This document shows, piece after piece, positions 32,478 through 39,599 of a DNA stretch of 50,145 bases (its first letter is position 1; each line of letters opens with the position of its first letter). The stretch comes from a virus, in IMG/VR virus record IMGVR_UViG_3300029258_001349, positions 1 through 50,145 of that record. The stretch is one strand, 5' to 3'. The translations under genes were made by a program, and so were the position numbers. A model generated the notes under the pieces. That model searched no databases. It was not told the origin of the DNA and worked only from the letters and a program-made list of their open reading frames with translations.

Positions 32478-33430
32478 AAAAAATTTTAGAATTATCTGGT
32501 GGGGGTATTAGAGGTATTATTCCAGCTATTCTATGCGCACATATAGAAAAAGAAGCAGGTAAACCTCTTAATCAAATTTTTGACTTCTTTTCAGGCACGT
32601 CTACGGGCGCAATATTAGCTACGTTATATAGCGCAGGCATACCTGCAAATATTGTAAGAGATATTTATATACAGAAAGGCAAAGCTTTATTCAAAAAGAA
32701 CTCTATGTTTAAACGCGTTTTTAGTAAGAATAAAGCTAAGTATGACAGAGGACCTTTACAACATGAAATACGTAAGCATTTATGTAAAAATAAGATAGTA
32801 TATATGAAAGATTTACCTTCTAAAGTTGCTATGACTGCTTATGGTCTATATGCGAATAGAACACATTATATCACTTCCTGGAATTCTGATCATGCTTTTT
32901 TAAAAGTTTTAGATGTGGTAAGCTGGAGCGCATTGACTGCGGCAAATTATTTCGGTAAAATCTGCGTACCTGCTTATAAATGGCCTCAATACTTAGATCA
33001 AAAAATTATACACACGGGAGAAGTATTTCAAGATGGTGGTCAAGGTATTCATAATTGCACAGCAAGAGACGCCTTAACTACTGCATTATACGGTTTAAAG
33101 TGGCAAAAAGACGATGATATTTATTTATTATCTTTAGGTTGTGGTAGTGTTAAACTTATGGCTGATTCTTACAAGTCTGTCGCTAATGACGGATGGTTAG
33201 AACAAGTTAGCGCTTATTTTTCTCAAGCGAGAGATGAAAGTACTTACGATCAAGTACATACAGCATCTTTTATGCTTAGTAAGACATATAATAACTTAGA
33301 GCACTTTACGCGCATTAATCCTAGATTATCCAAAAAATTAGATGTATTAGACGGCCTTTCTTATATTAATAAGTATAAAGATATTGGTTATGCCCTTATT
33401 AATCAAATTCCTGAAATATATGTGAAATAG
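32474..33430 (+). CDS. patatin-like phospholipase
   Basis: The 318-residue protein has the complete patatin catalytic set: oxyanion hole GGGIRG (9-14), nucleophile GTSTG (Ser43) and the Asp of DGG near 187. The opening LSGGGIRGIIPAILCAHIE ... FDFFSGTSTGAILA closely resembles bacterial patatins of the CapV type, which are CBASS effectors that degrade membranes. In a phage it might assist lysis, remodel host membranes or interfere with CBASS. There is no signal peptide, so it acts from the cytoplasm. Catalytic residues are intact, so it should be active. Confidence 0.87.
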   Translation: MKKILELSGGGIRGIIPAILCAHIEKEAGKPLNQIFDFFSGTSTGAILATLYSAGIPANIVRDIYIQKGKALFKKNSMFKRVFSKNKAKYDRGPLQHEIRKHLCKNKIVYMKDLPSKVAMTAYGLYANRTHYITSWNSDHAFLKVLDVVSWSALTAANYFGKICVPAYKWPQYLDQKIIHTGEVFQDGGQGIHNCTARDALTTALYGLKWQKDDDIYLLSLGCGSVKLMADSYKSVANDGWLEQVSAYFSQARDESTYDQVHTASFMLSKTYNNLEHFTRINPRLSKKLDVLDGLSYINKYKDIGYALINQIPEIYVK

Positions 33431-33437
33431 GAAAATT

Positions 33438-34010
33438 ATGTTAACAAAAATAAGAGACAGAAATTTAAATACTAAAGAGATATGGGATAGATTCTATAAA
33501 GAAATGCCCATGCCTGTCATGAAAAAACGCCTATCTTTCTATGAAGCTGCATGCTCTTACATAACAAAGCCAAAGTCATCTGTTGTTGATATTGGTTGCG
33601 GTTCAGGTTATGGCATGTATTATTTAATTCAACATAATTCTTATATTGAGAATATTCATGGTTTCGATATTTCATCTACAGCCTGCGATATTTCTAGAAT
33701 GCAGGGTATACATGCCTATTGTCTAGATATCACAAAACAAGATATATCATCTTTAAAAACTGATTATATTACTTTATTAGAAACTTTGGAGCACTTGGAT
33801 AATCCAATGGAGGTAGTTGATAAGTGTTTAGAGTGCTGCGGATCATTAATCATTACTGTACCGTACAAAGAAGCTTGTAAAAAAGAAGAATTACATGTAT
33901 ATACAGGATTTGATGAAGATACTTTTAAAGATTATGATGTACTATGGACAGAAATTATAAGAAATCGTAGAAATATTTTATTTGTTTTAAAAGGAAAGTA
34001 CTATGAGTGA
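33438..34010 (+). CDS. SAM-dependent methyltransferase, class I
   Basis: The 190-residue protein has motif I VVDIGCGSGYGMYYL, IHGFDIS (motif II), YITLLETLEHLDNP (motif IV region) and a C-terminal strand pair, all typical of small Methyltransf_11-like enzymes. Target unknown: it could be a sugar, lipid, protein or base. The surrounding glycosyltransferases make a sugar or DNA-modification context plausible. Confidence 0.82.
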   Translation: MLTKIRDRNLNTKEIWDRFYKEMPMPVMKKRLSFYEAACSYITKPKSSVVDIGCGSGYGMYYLIQHNSYIENIHGFDISSTACDISRMQGIHAYCLDITKQDISSLKTDYITLLETLEHLDNPMEVVDKCLECCGSLIITVPYKEACKKEELHVYTGFDEDTFKDYDVLWTEIIRNRRNILFVLKGKYYE

Positions 34011-34128
34011 GACAAATGATTTTATTTATGACTATGATAACGATAATGATGAAGATGGGATATGTGAAGATTGTGGTTGGCCAGAAGATGACTGTCATTG
34101 CATAGATGATGCAGAGGAGGATTTTTAA
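34003..34128 (+). CDS. very acidic 41-aa zinc-like protein
   Basis: A 41-residue ORF has AAAGGAAAG upstream of the ATG and overlaps the methyltransferase end by eight bases. About half of the residues are Asp or Glu, with CEDC and CHC giving a possible zinc site. Highly acidic mini-proteins sometimes mimic DNA and block DNA-binding enzymes; that is a possibility only. It ends directly against the next ATG. Confidence 0.5.
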   Translation: MSETNDFIYDYDNDNDEDGICEDCGWPEDDCHCIDDAEEDF

Positions 34129-34704
34129 ATGTCAGAAATAGAAACATTTATATGTACACTGGGCGGATGTGAGGCTGACTGTTCTCATAGACGTTACGGT
34201 AAAGCTAATAATTTAAGTCTATGTGATTTAGTTTATGATACTTCAACGGAGAAATGTCCTTATCAAGAAAAAGCACTTTTTTTATCTGTGGATAGTTTTG
34301 ATACTACAGACCTTAATCAATTTTTAGCGCATAGGTGTTCTCTACAACGACCAGCTTCTTGTACGAAACAATCTACAAATAATTCTGCTTGTATTTGTAA
34401 TACAGCGCTTGCTTCAAATATAAAAGATGAATGTGTTTATTATACAGAAACTACTGTCAAAATATTACCGAGTAGTGCGCCAAAGGAATCCGAGGATTGT
34501 ACTAATACTTCAGATCTAAATATTAAATCACCAAAAACTTCTGAAGATTTAAATATTAAATCACCAAAAACTTCTGAAGATTTAAATATTAAATCACCAA
34601 AAACTTCTGAAGATTTAATATTTACTCAAGTACACGATGTGCTACGTAAAAAAATATCTAGTGGAAATATCTGTTTTAATTCGGGAAGAGCTGAGATCTC
34701 TTGA
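34129..34704 (+). CDS. cysteine-rich protein with 11-aa tandem repeats, ending inside an acyl-carrier-like domain (frame break)
   Basis: The N-terminal 110 residues carry about 13 cysteines (for example CTLGGCEADC, CSLQRPASC), probably zinc-binding. Three perfect copies of DLNIKSPKTSE and then TQVHDVLRKKISSGNICFNS follow before a stop. That last part looks like helix I and the loop of an acyl carrier protein, and the rest of that domain continues in the +1 frame at 34637-34831. A one-base skip near 34680 would join them into one protein of about 230 residues. Either a frameshift mutation, a sequence error or programmed +1 frameshifting explains it. Confidence 0.6.
   Translation: MSEIETFICTLGGCEADCSHRRYGKANNLSLCDLVYDTSTEKCPYQEKALFLSVDSFDTTDLNQFLAHRCSLQRPASCTKQSTNNSACICNTALASNIKDECVYYTETTVKILPSSAPKESEDCTNTSDLNIKSPKTSEDLNIKSPKTSEDLNIKSPKTSEDLIFTQVHDVLRKKISSGNICFNSGRAEIS
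34513..34611 (+). repeat. three 33-bp in-frame tandem repeats
   Basis: Units at 34513, 34546 and 34579 encode DLNIKSPKTSE. The second and third are identical at DNA level and the first differs by one base (GATCTA vs GATTTA). A partial fourth unit follows. They form a linker between the cysteine-rich and acyl-carrier-like parts. Confidence 0.92.
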
Positions 34705-34831
34705 ATGTATAGAAATCATGATGATGTTAGAAGAAAAGTACGGTATTGAGATTACTGATGCAGAAGCTCAAAAGATTCAAACAGTTAAAGACCTCGTAGA
34801 GTATTTAAAATTAAAAAATGTTAAGGTATAA
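34637..34831 (+). CDS. acyl-carrier-protein-like C-terminal domain (second frame)
   Basis: From about 34690 this frame reads RSLECIEIMMMLEEKYGIEITDAEAQKIQTVKDLVEYL, the helix II-IV part of an acyl carrier protein. The Ser in RSLE sits where phosphopantetheine attaches, but the usual preceding Asp (DSL) is Arg. As a separate ORF it would begin at ATG 34637 without a Shine-Dalgarno and with no ACP-like N terminus. The missing N-terminal helix is in the other frame just upstream. I therefore regard it as the 3' part of the gene at 34129. Confidence 0.55.
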   Translation: MCYVKKYLVEISVLIREELRSLECIEIMMMLEEKYGIEITDAEAQKIQTVKDLVEYLKLKNVKV

Positions 34832-34839
34832 AGGATAAC

Positions 34840-35754
34840 ATGGCAATAATAACACTAGCAATAGCAACTAAGAATGATCCGGAAGGTTTGTGGTATACAA
34901 TAAATTCAGCGATACTTAGTGTAATGAATACTAATTTAGCAGGTAAACTAGCTTTCGCTGTAGTAGATAATTCGGATACTCAGGATTACGCAAACCAGGT
35001 GCATAGTGTTGCTGTAAAAATGGGTGCAGCTTATAAAAGGATAACTTTTCCATCTAATCATTTAGCGCGCAATGAAGCTGTCCGTCTATCTGAGACAGAA
35101 TACACAGTACTCTGTGACAGTCATGTTTTATTCAGTCATGGATTCTTTAGTGAATACGTAGATATCCTAAGTAAAAATCCTAATATAGGGCTTGTACATT
35201 CATGTATGACCAATGGCGGAACGCCAACACATAGAGGTTATTGCTGTTATAACTTACAAAGGTTTGAAGCTAACTTACATGGTATACTTAGTTCGTATGG
35301 AGCATTAGCCAATGATAAGTTTCCTGTAGGTTTGCAAGGTTATGGTAGTGTTGGTTTTAGAACAGAGCAGTGGTTAGAATACGGCGGTTTTATAGAAGAA
35401 TGTGCTGGTCATGGCGGCGGAGAAGTATTTGTTAGTTATAAGTATTGGATGTTTGGTAGCAGCGTATATACAACAACTAAGGTAGGGCTTATACATCGCG
35501 TTAGCAAACCTTATAAAAGGACCAGAACACAGTGGTTTAAAAATTTTACTACTTCAGCCTTTGCTTTAGGTGGTTACGAAGTAGGTTGTAAATACGCGGT
35601 ACGTTTAAGATGTAAACCTTATATAGATGAACTTTGGAAAATAGCTAAACCCTACCATAAATTTGTTTTATCTAAACAAAAGTTTCCTTTTTCAGAATTA
35701 ATTAATCATTTTAAAAAAGTACGGGCTAGACCTTTTATATCAGGTAAAAAATGA
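34840..35754 (+). CDS. glycosyltransferase family 2-like protein
   Basis: The 304-residue protein opens IITLAIATKNDPEGLWYTINS, a GT2 N terminus. HLARNEAVRLSETEYTVLCDSHVLF carries the metal motif as D-S-H. GFIEECAGHGGGEVF resembles the acceptor-side GT2 motif (E-D/E). The C-terminal pattern is similar to the gene at 30469. AAAGGAT precedes the start. Probably acts on a nucleotide sugar; acceptor unknown. It overlaps the next glycosyltransferase by ATGA. Confidence 0.78.
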   Translation: MAIITLAIATKNDPEGLWYTINSAILSVMNTNLAGKLAFAVVDNSDTQDYANQVHSVAVKMGAAYKRITFPSNHLARNEAVRLSETEYTVLCDSHVLFSHGFFSEYVDILSKNPNIGLVHSCMTNGGTPTHRGYCCYNLQRFEANLHGILSSYGALANDKFPVGLQGYGSVGFRTEQWLEYGGFIEECAGHGGGEVFVSYKYWMFGSSVYTTTKVGLIHRVSKPYKRTRTQWFKNFTTSAFALGGYEVGCKYAVRLRCKPYIDELWKIAKPYHKFVLSKQKFPFSELINHFKKVRARPFISGKK

Positions 35755-36581
35755 AACGAATATTATTTCTCTACGATAAGCGGTATACTACACATAAAAA
35801 CGCTAAATTACACTTAGAATGGCACAAATATTTAAAAGATGAATTTGTCGTACAATACTGGGGTAAAAACTTTAAAAATGAATTTACTCAAGAAGGTCTC
35901 GATAAAATGATAGATAAGTTCAAGCCTGATTATATCTATTGTACTATTAGAACTCGTTATCGTAAGTGGCCTATTTATTTTAATAAGATACAGATACCTA
36001 AAATTTTTATTTCAGTAGATTCTTATAAATATAAAAGATCTCATAGGTGGTATAAAAATTTTGATCAGGTATATACTAGACCCGTAGTTGGAACAGGTAA
36101 GAGCTGGATTACTACGCCAGTATTCATGTGGTCTATACCTGAACAGCAGATACAACGCGTAGACCCTAAGTTACGTATAAGAGACATCGGTTTTTCTGGT
36201 ACAGGTAAATCTCATGTTTATCCTATTAGACAAGCTATCGCTGATGTAGGTATACGTAATACACCTATTAATAATCCAAAAGAGTACTGGAATTATTTAC
36301 GTAGTCACAGGGCTTTAGTTTGTCCTACAGAAAGTAGCGTCGGAGACTTTTTACCAGGTAAATTTTTTGAATATTTAGCTGCAGGTGCTGCAGTAATTAC
36401 AAATATCAATTTAGAAAAATACGGTTTAGAGGAATTTGATGATAAAGTAATTCGTTATAAGTCTTTAAACGATTTAAGAACAATAGCTAAAATGGATTTT
36501 GAACCTTACTATGAAAAAGCTTTCGATCTTTTACGCGCTAAGTATATTGATAGAGTGAGATATAAAGAATTATTTAAGTAG
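35751..36581 (+). CDS. glycosyltransferase, CgeB/GT1-like
   Basis: The 276-residue protein resembles CgeB-type glycosyltransferases: RILFLYDKRYTTHKN at the start, IPKIFISVDSYKYK in the middle and the conserved FLPGKFFEYLAAGAAVITN near residues 200-218, where the Glu contacts the sugar nucleotide. It is coupled to the preceding GT2 gene by ATGA, so the two may act in sequence on one acceptor. Confidence 0.75.
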   Translation: MKRILFLYDKRYTTHKNAKLHLEWHKYLKDEFVVQYWGKNFKNEFTQEGLDKMIDKFKPDYIYCTIRTRYRKWPIYFNKIQIPKIFISVDSYKYKRSHRWYKNFDQVYTRPVVGTGKSWITTPVFMWSIPEQQIQRVDPKLRIRDIGFSGTGKSHVYPIRQAIADVGIRNTPINNPKEYWNYLRSHRALVCPTESSVGDFLPGKFFEYLAAGAAVITNINLEKYGLEEFDDKVIRYKSLNDLRTIAKMDFEPYYEKAFDLLRAKYIDRVRYKELFK

Positions 36582-36590
36582 AGAAACCGA

Positions 36591-36962
36591 ATGAATATAT
36601 TTGAGCTTTGTTATAATGATTGGGATGCCTATAGTCCTTATTTATTTACTCACCCAACAAAAACTCCGCAGGAATTTGAAAAAGATGTTAAAAATTGTTT
36701 CAAATGTTTCGGTAAAGATTACTTAAAGCAGGAAAAATGCTTTGCCGGTGTTGATAGTTGGACTTCTTTTGTAGCATCAAAATTGCCTTTATTAGGTTAT
36801 ATTAAAATAAAGAATACAGGTACCGTAATAACTAGCGGTACTAAAATTCTTGAGAAAAACGACCACGATGACGGTACAGAAAATTTTCTTGAAGAATTTA
36901 TAACACCTGAATTAACTGAAGCTGCTTATAAACATAATGCTAACATAAGAAAGGAAAGTTGA
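36591..36962 (+). CDS. hypothetical protein, 123 aa
   Basis: I do not recognise this protein. It is 123 residues long, with CFKCF and a third cysteine shortly after (EKCF), and an acidic C terminus. A weak Shine-Dalgarno (AGAGAAA) precedes the start. It lies between a glycosyltransferase and a methyltransferase, one base before the latter. Confidence 0.5.
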   Translation: MNIFELCYNDWDAYSPYLFTHPTKTPQEFEKDVKNCFKCFGKDYLKQEKCFAGVDSWTSFVASKLPLLGYIKIKNTGTVITSGTKILEKNDHDDGTENFLEEFITPELTEAAYKHNANIRKES

Positions 36963-36963
36963 C

Positions 36964-37584
36964 ATGACTGATATAGAAATACAATTAAAATATTGTAGTA
37001 ATAGTAGGCAAGGTAAAACAGAAACACCTAGTCGTATGGGTAAGCGTGTATTAAGAAACGTAGAAGAAGCTTATGAAACTCATTTTAGTAAGTATGATAG
37101 ATCTATCTTAGATGTAGGTTGCGGAGATGCTTTAAGCGTAGCTAGATTTAATCAGTTAGGAGCACATGCTGCGGGTATAGAATATGTACCAGAAAGAGTA
37201 ACTACAGCGCAATCTCACGGATTAGAAGTTATTCAGGGCAGCGTAGAAGATTTAAATTGTGTACAACCATATTTTAATATTTTCTGTAGTCACGTATTAG
37301 AACACGTACGTAATCAAGAAAAAGCCGTTAAAGAGATACAACGCGTAGCAGGTGAAATTATTTATATTTTAGTACCTATAGAAGCGGGTAAGGATGCTCA
37401 TGGTAATCCTCGATCTGGTAATGCAGCGCATTTTTCACCTGTAGGTAGCTTAAAACAATTGCGTAATATGTTTGATGATAGTATATGGGAATGCGTACAA
37501 GAAGAGTATCGTTTTGATTTAGAACCCGTAGGTATACTTGTTATGCAAAGAAAACAGGCTACACCGTCCGCATGGAAGGGTTAA
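36964..37584 (+). CDS. SAM-dependent methyltransferase, class I
   Basis: The 206-residue protein has motif I ILDVGCGDALSVARF, AAGIEYVPERV (motif II acidic residue) and FNIFCSHVLEHVRNQEKAV (motif IV), as in sugar O-methyltransferases and Methyltransf_11 proteins. The acceptor is unknown. Context with glycosyltransferases suggests a sugar. It ends the glycosyl/methyl block, and a long low-coding region follows. Confidence 0.8.
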   Translation: MTDIEIQLKYCSNSRQGKTETPSRMGKRVLRNVEEAYETHFSKYDRSILDVGCGDALSVARFNQLGAHAAGIEYVPERVTTAQSHGLEVIQGSVEDLNCVQPYFNIFCSHVLEHVRNQEKAVKEIQRVAGEIIYILVPIEAGKDAHGNPRSGNAAHFSPVGSLKQLRNMFDDSIWECVQEEYRFDLEPVGILVMQRKQATPSAWKG

Positions 37585-37725
37585 TCATGTTTAAAAAAGA
37601 CGATTTAATAGAGCAAACTAAAACATAAATTATGAAAAAGAAAGTTGATCCGTTTATTTGGGGTATAGAGGAAATTATATAAAATTATGAAAGTATTCTT
37701 ACTGCTGACGAGCAAACTAAATAAA

Positions 37726-37789
37726 CCTCTGTTGTGGCGCTTTGACATAGAAAGCGCTAACTTTCTTTCCATTATATGACTTTCAGAGG
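37726..37789 (+). ncRNA. nested hairpin in intergenic region
   Basis: CCTCTG (37726-37731) pairs with CAGAGG (37784-37789). Inside, TGGCGCTTT (37735-37743) pairs with AAAGCGCTA (37751-37759) around GACATAG, nine pairs with one G-U. There is no T tract, so it is more likely a structured leader or processing site than a terminator. Confidence 0.4.
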
Positions 37790-37812
37790 ATTCGAGCTAG
37801 AGATTAGTTAGA

Positions 37813-37827
37813 TTAATAACTTATTAA
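37813..37827. promoter_or_regulatory. palindromic operator-like site
   Basis: TTAATAA-C-TTATTAA is a perfect palindrome around a central C (extended by A/T on each side), just seven bases upstream of the promoter-like element at 37834. Position and symmetry fit a dimeric repressor or activator site. AT-richness lowers its significance. Confidence 0.35.
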
Positions 37828-37833
37828 TAATTA

Positions 37834-37848
37834 TATTTATTATATAAG
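37834..37848 (+). promoter_or_regulatory. promoter-like element TATTTATTATATAAG
   Basis: This 15-mer is identical to the one at 46112-46126 upstream of nadM. A 13/15 variant lies at 38625-38639 and a 12-base match at 597-608. It precedes the micro-gene at 37861 by 12 bases, with GGGGGTG acting as Shine-Dalgarno. Confidence 0.5.
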
Positions 37849-37860
37849 GGGGTGATCATT

Positions 37861-37986
37861 ATGGAAGTAGGCCAGAGTGCAACAATCATTAACAATTTAA
37901 TGACAGATGAAGAAAAAGAAACTATTCTTACGGAAGAGGAATTACAAGCAACAGAACAGGAACAAACCGTCTTTTTAGGATTCTAG
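37861..37986 (+). CDS. acidic micro-protein A (41 aa)
   Basis: The 41-residue peptide starts after a strong Shine-Dalgarno (AAGGGGGTG) and a promoter-like element. It is very acidic, and its middle (IINNLMTDEEKETILTEEELQATEQEQ in overlapping parts) matches the peptide at 38023 residue for residue at many positions. It ends TVFLGF. The two could be small anti-defence proteins, or leader-like precursor peptides. There is no modification enzyme nearby to support the latter. No known homologue is recognised. Confidence 0.55.
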   Translation: MEVGQSATIINNLMTDEEKETILTEEELQATEQEQTVFLGF

Positions 37987-38022
37987 TGTTTAATTATTTT
38001 ACAAGAAAGGTTAATACTAATT

Positions 38023-38163
38023 ATGGAAAAAACTGTACTAAGTTGTTGTGGAGGTGATTCTATCATTGCTAATCTTATGACTAAAGAAGAGCGCGAAGAA
38101 ACCTTTACAAAAGAAGAACTACAAGCAATAGAGAAACAAGACCAGCCAATGTTAGCAATCTAA
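38023..38163 (+). CDS. acidic micro-protein B (46 aa), paralogue of A
   Basis: The 46-residue peptide has SCCGGDS near the N terminus, then IIANLMTKEEREETFTKEELQAIEKQ, aligned without gaps to peptide A. It ends PMLAI. AAGAAAGG lies upstream. Conservation is highest in NLMT(D/K)EE and EELQA, while the ends differ, suggesting a shared fold with diverged tips. Confidence 0.55.
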   Translation: MEKTVLSCCGGDSIIANLMTKEEREETFTKEELQAIEKQDQPMLAI

Positions 38164-38312
38164 AGACTTTTGAGCGTAATCGGTTTGTACTACAAGTGAG
38201 CAGATCAGCGGTGTCCAAGACCACAGAGAAAGCTCGCTCTGATTTTATCACAAGATTAACGTTTAAGTGCCCTTGGTAGGACGATTGCTTTTAATTTAAA
38301 ATAGAAGGTATT
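38164..38312 (+). other. non-coding gap with weak hairpins
   Basis: This 149-bp gap is more GC-balanced than its surroundings. CAGAG ... CTCTG (around 38231-38250) forms a hairpin nested in ATCAG ... CTGAT, with a short T-rich tract after it. It may terminate the micro-gene transcript. No ORF of note is present. Confidence 0.4.
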
Positions 38313-38540
38313 ATGAGTATAAGTAGAATAGATAACGATGAGTCTGTAGTAACTATTAAATGTGATAAATGCGGTAATATAAGTACTAGTACAAAATCCT
38401 TATATAATAAACAATTCTACGAAGAAGGCTGGGTATTAAGGCCTAGAGCCAAGAAATACAAACATTTATGCTATGATTGTTTGCCTAAGAAAGACAAAAG
38501 AACTCATGCTTTTGTTAAAAATATTTTTTATGTCGGTTGA
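38313..38540 (+). CDS. zinc-ribbon hypothetical protein, 75 aa
   Basis: The 75-residue protein has IKCDKCGNIS and LCYDCLPKK, a two-pair zinc ribbon of the type seen in many small phage proteins, with a basic C terminus. AGAAGG precedes the ATG by four bases. Function unknown; nucleic-acid binding is plausible. Confidence 0.62.
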   Translation: MSISRIDNDESVVTIKCDKCGNISTSTKSLYNKQFYEEGWVLRPRAKKYKHLCYDCLPKKDKRTHAFVKNIFYVG

Positions 38541-38624
38541 ATTTTAATTGTACAAAATCAAAGCAGACTGCAAAACCTCATTCCTGCATTTCAATAAATT
38601 CCTTAAATAATTCAGGTATTTTAC

Positions 38625-38639
38625 TATTATTTATATAAG
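38625..38639 (+). promoter_or_regulatory. promoter-like element TATTATTTATATAAG
   Basis: It matches the element at 37834 and 46112 at 13 of 15 positions and lies 27 bases before the gene at 38666, the expected place for a -10-type element with a short leader. A small hairpin CTCAT-TTG-ATGAG (38644-38656) follows in that leader. Confidence 0.45.
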
Positions 38640-38665
38640 TAGCTCATTTGATGAGGGTTTATTAC

Positions 38666-39088
38666 ATGGCAGCTAAGAACGCGGATTTTATAGATAAATT
38701 AGTAGATATTGTTGAGAAAGTTACTTCTACCCTAACTAAAGTGGTGGATAATCAAGAAGAACTTATTAGATTAACTTCAGATGAAACTGTACCTATCTTA
38801 AATGATGTCTCAGCAGATTTAAATAACTCTTCAAAAGAGATCCATAATGTTTCTGGTAATATTGAGGATTTAAAAGCTATATTAAAAACAGCTACAGCAC
38901 AACAAGTTTTAATAGGTAAAGTATTACATAATGATAACTATACTATAGCAGAGATTATTCAGATTATTACTTCAGTAAAAAAGTTTTTAGTGTTCATTAA
39001 GGTGTTAGTTTATATTATTAGTGTATTAGCAGCAGGTGGAGCAGTGTACGGATTAGTAAAAATAGGCATGTCTGTTGCTACAAAATAA
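38666..39088 (+). CDS. membrane-anchored coiled-coil protein
   Basis: The ATG at 38666 has GAGGG upstream; in-frame starts at 38648 and 38651 are poorer. The 140 residues are a long amphipathic helix with heptad-like spacing (VEKVTSTLTKVVDNQEELI ... SKEIHNVSGNIEDLKAIL). A membrane segment near residues 107-133 (FIKVLVYIISVLAAGG) follows. The layout, soluble coiled coil plus C-terminal anchor, recalls DUF948-like proteins. Function unknown. Confidence 0.6.
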   Translation: MAAKNADFIDKLVDIVEKVTSTLTKVVDNQEELIRLTSDETVPILNDVSADLNNSSKEIHNVSGNIEDLKAILKTATAQQVLIGKVLHNDNYTIAEIIQIITSVKKFLVFIKVLVYIISVLAAGGAVYGLVKIGMSVATK

Positions 39089-39096
39089 GGAAGGCT

Positions 39097-39291
39097 ATGA
39101 GTAATAAATTTTGGAAAAAACAGTTAAATAAGGTAAGTCAGTTATCCGCTCGGTTAGAATCTGCAGGCAATAAACTTCGAGCTAGTAAAAAGAGATTATT
39201 TCAAAGTAATGCTTGTTATGCTTATGAAAGATCGCTTAGGTTATTAAATAATGACAAAAACAATAGCAGCGGTACAGCGCTTAGCCACTAA
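39097..39291 (+). CDS. small basic hypothetical protein, 64 aa
   Basis: The 64-residue helical, basic protein (SARLESAGNKLRASKKRLFQ) starts eight bases after the membrane protein, with AAGGAAGG upstream. Its last 41 bases overlap the STAS-like gene in another frame, which implies coupled translation. No family recognised. Confidence 0.5.
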   Translation: MSNKFWKKQLNKVSQLSARLESAGNKLRASKKRLFQSNACYAYERSLRLLNNDKNNSSGTALSH

Positions 39292-39586
39292 ACAAATAGA
39301 GCTTTTAATAGTGTTTTGTTCCGGGGATTGTCCGGAAATCCAAGATATTAAAACGCTCATACATAAGTGTTTTGCTATAGGTATTAAACATATCACACTA
39401 GATTGCAGACACTTAACATTCACCTCTCTTCTTGTAGGTGATTTACTCGCAATTCTTAAATTTATTCAAACACGTAAATGTTATGTACATATAAGAGGTA
39501 TTTCGCAGAAAAACTACGATATTCTTAATACGATAAACCTCTTTAGTTTAGCTGATGAATATATTTCTTTTGATATAGACACTTAA
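39251..39586 (+). CDS. STAS-domain-like protein
   Basis: The 111 residues resemble a STAS domain (anti-sigma factor antagonist fold): a first strand IELLIVFCSG, IKHITLDCRHLTFTSLLVGDLLAILKF at the phospho-loop position, CYVHIRGISQKNYDILNTI and a final FSLADEYISFD. The conserved D-S-S-G of classical antagonists reads T-S-L-L-V-G here, so phospho-regulation is uncertain. STAS proteins bind anti-sigma kinases or act as scaffolds. A role with the phage's two sigma-like proteins is an inference. Confidence 0.5.
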   Translation: MTKTIAAVQRLATKQIELLIVFCSGDCPEIQDIKTLIHKCFAIGIKHITLDCRHLTFTSLLVGDLLAILKFIQTRKCYVHIRGISQKNYDILNTINLFSLADEYISFDIDT

Positions 39587-39599
39587 TTATCACTAAGTC

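Larger units (their letters stand above)
37585..37860 (+). other. low-coding region with micro-ORFs, hairpin and promoter
   Basis: This 276-bp gap holds three very short ATG ORFs (37587-37628, 14 codons with stop; 37632-37682, 17 codons; 37687-37779, 31 codons). In another frame near 37685-37720 it reads YESILTADEQTK then stop. That fragment resembles ETILTEEELQ of the peptide at 37861, and FKKDDLIEQTK near 37590 is also similar, so these look like decayed copies of the same micro-gene. A two-part hairpin at 37726-37789, a palindrome at 37813 and a promoter-like element at 37834 follow. Confidence 0.5.
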
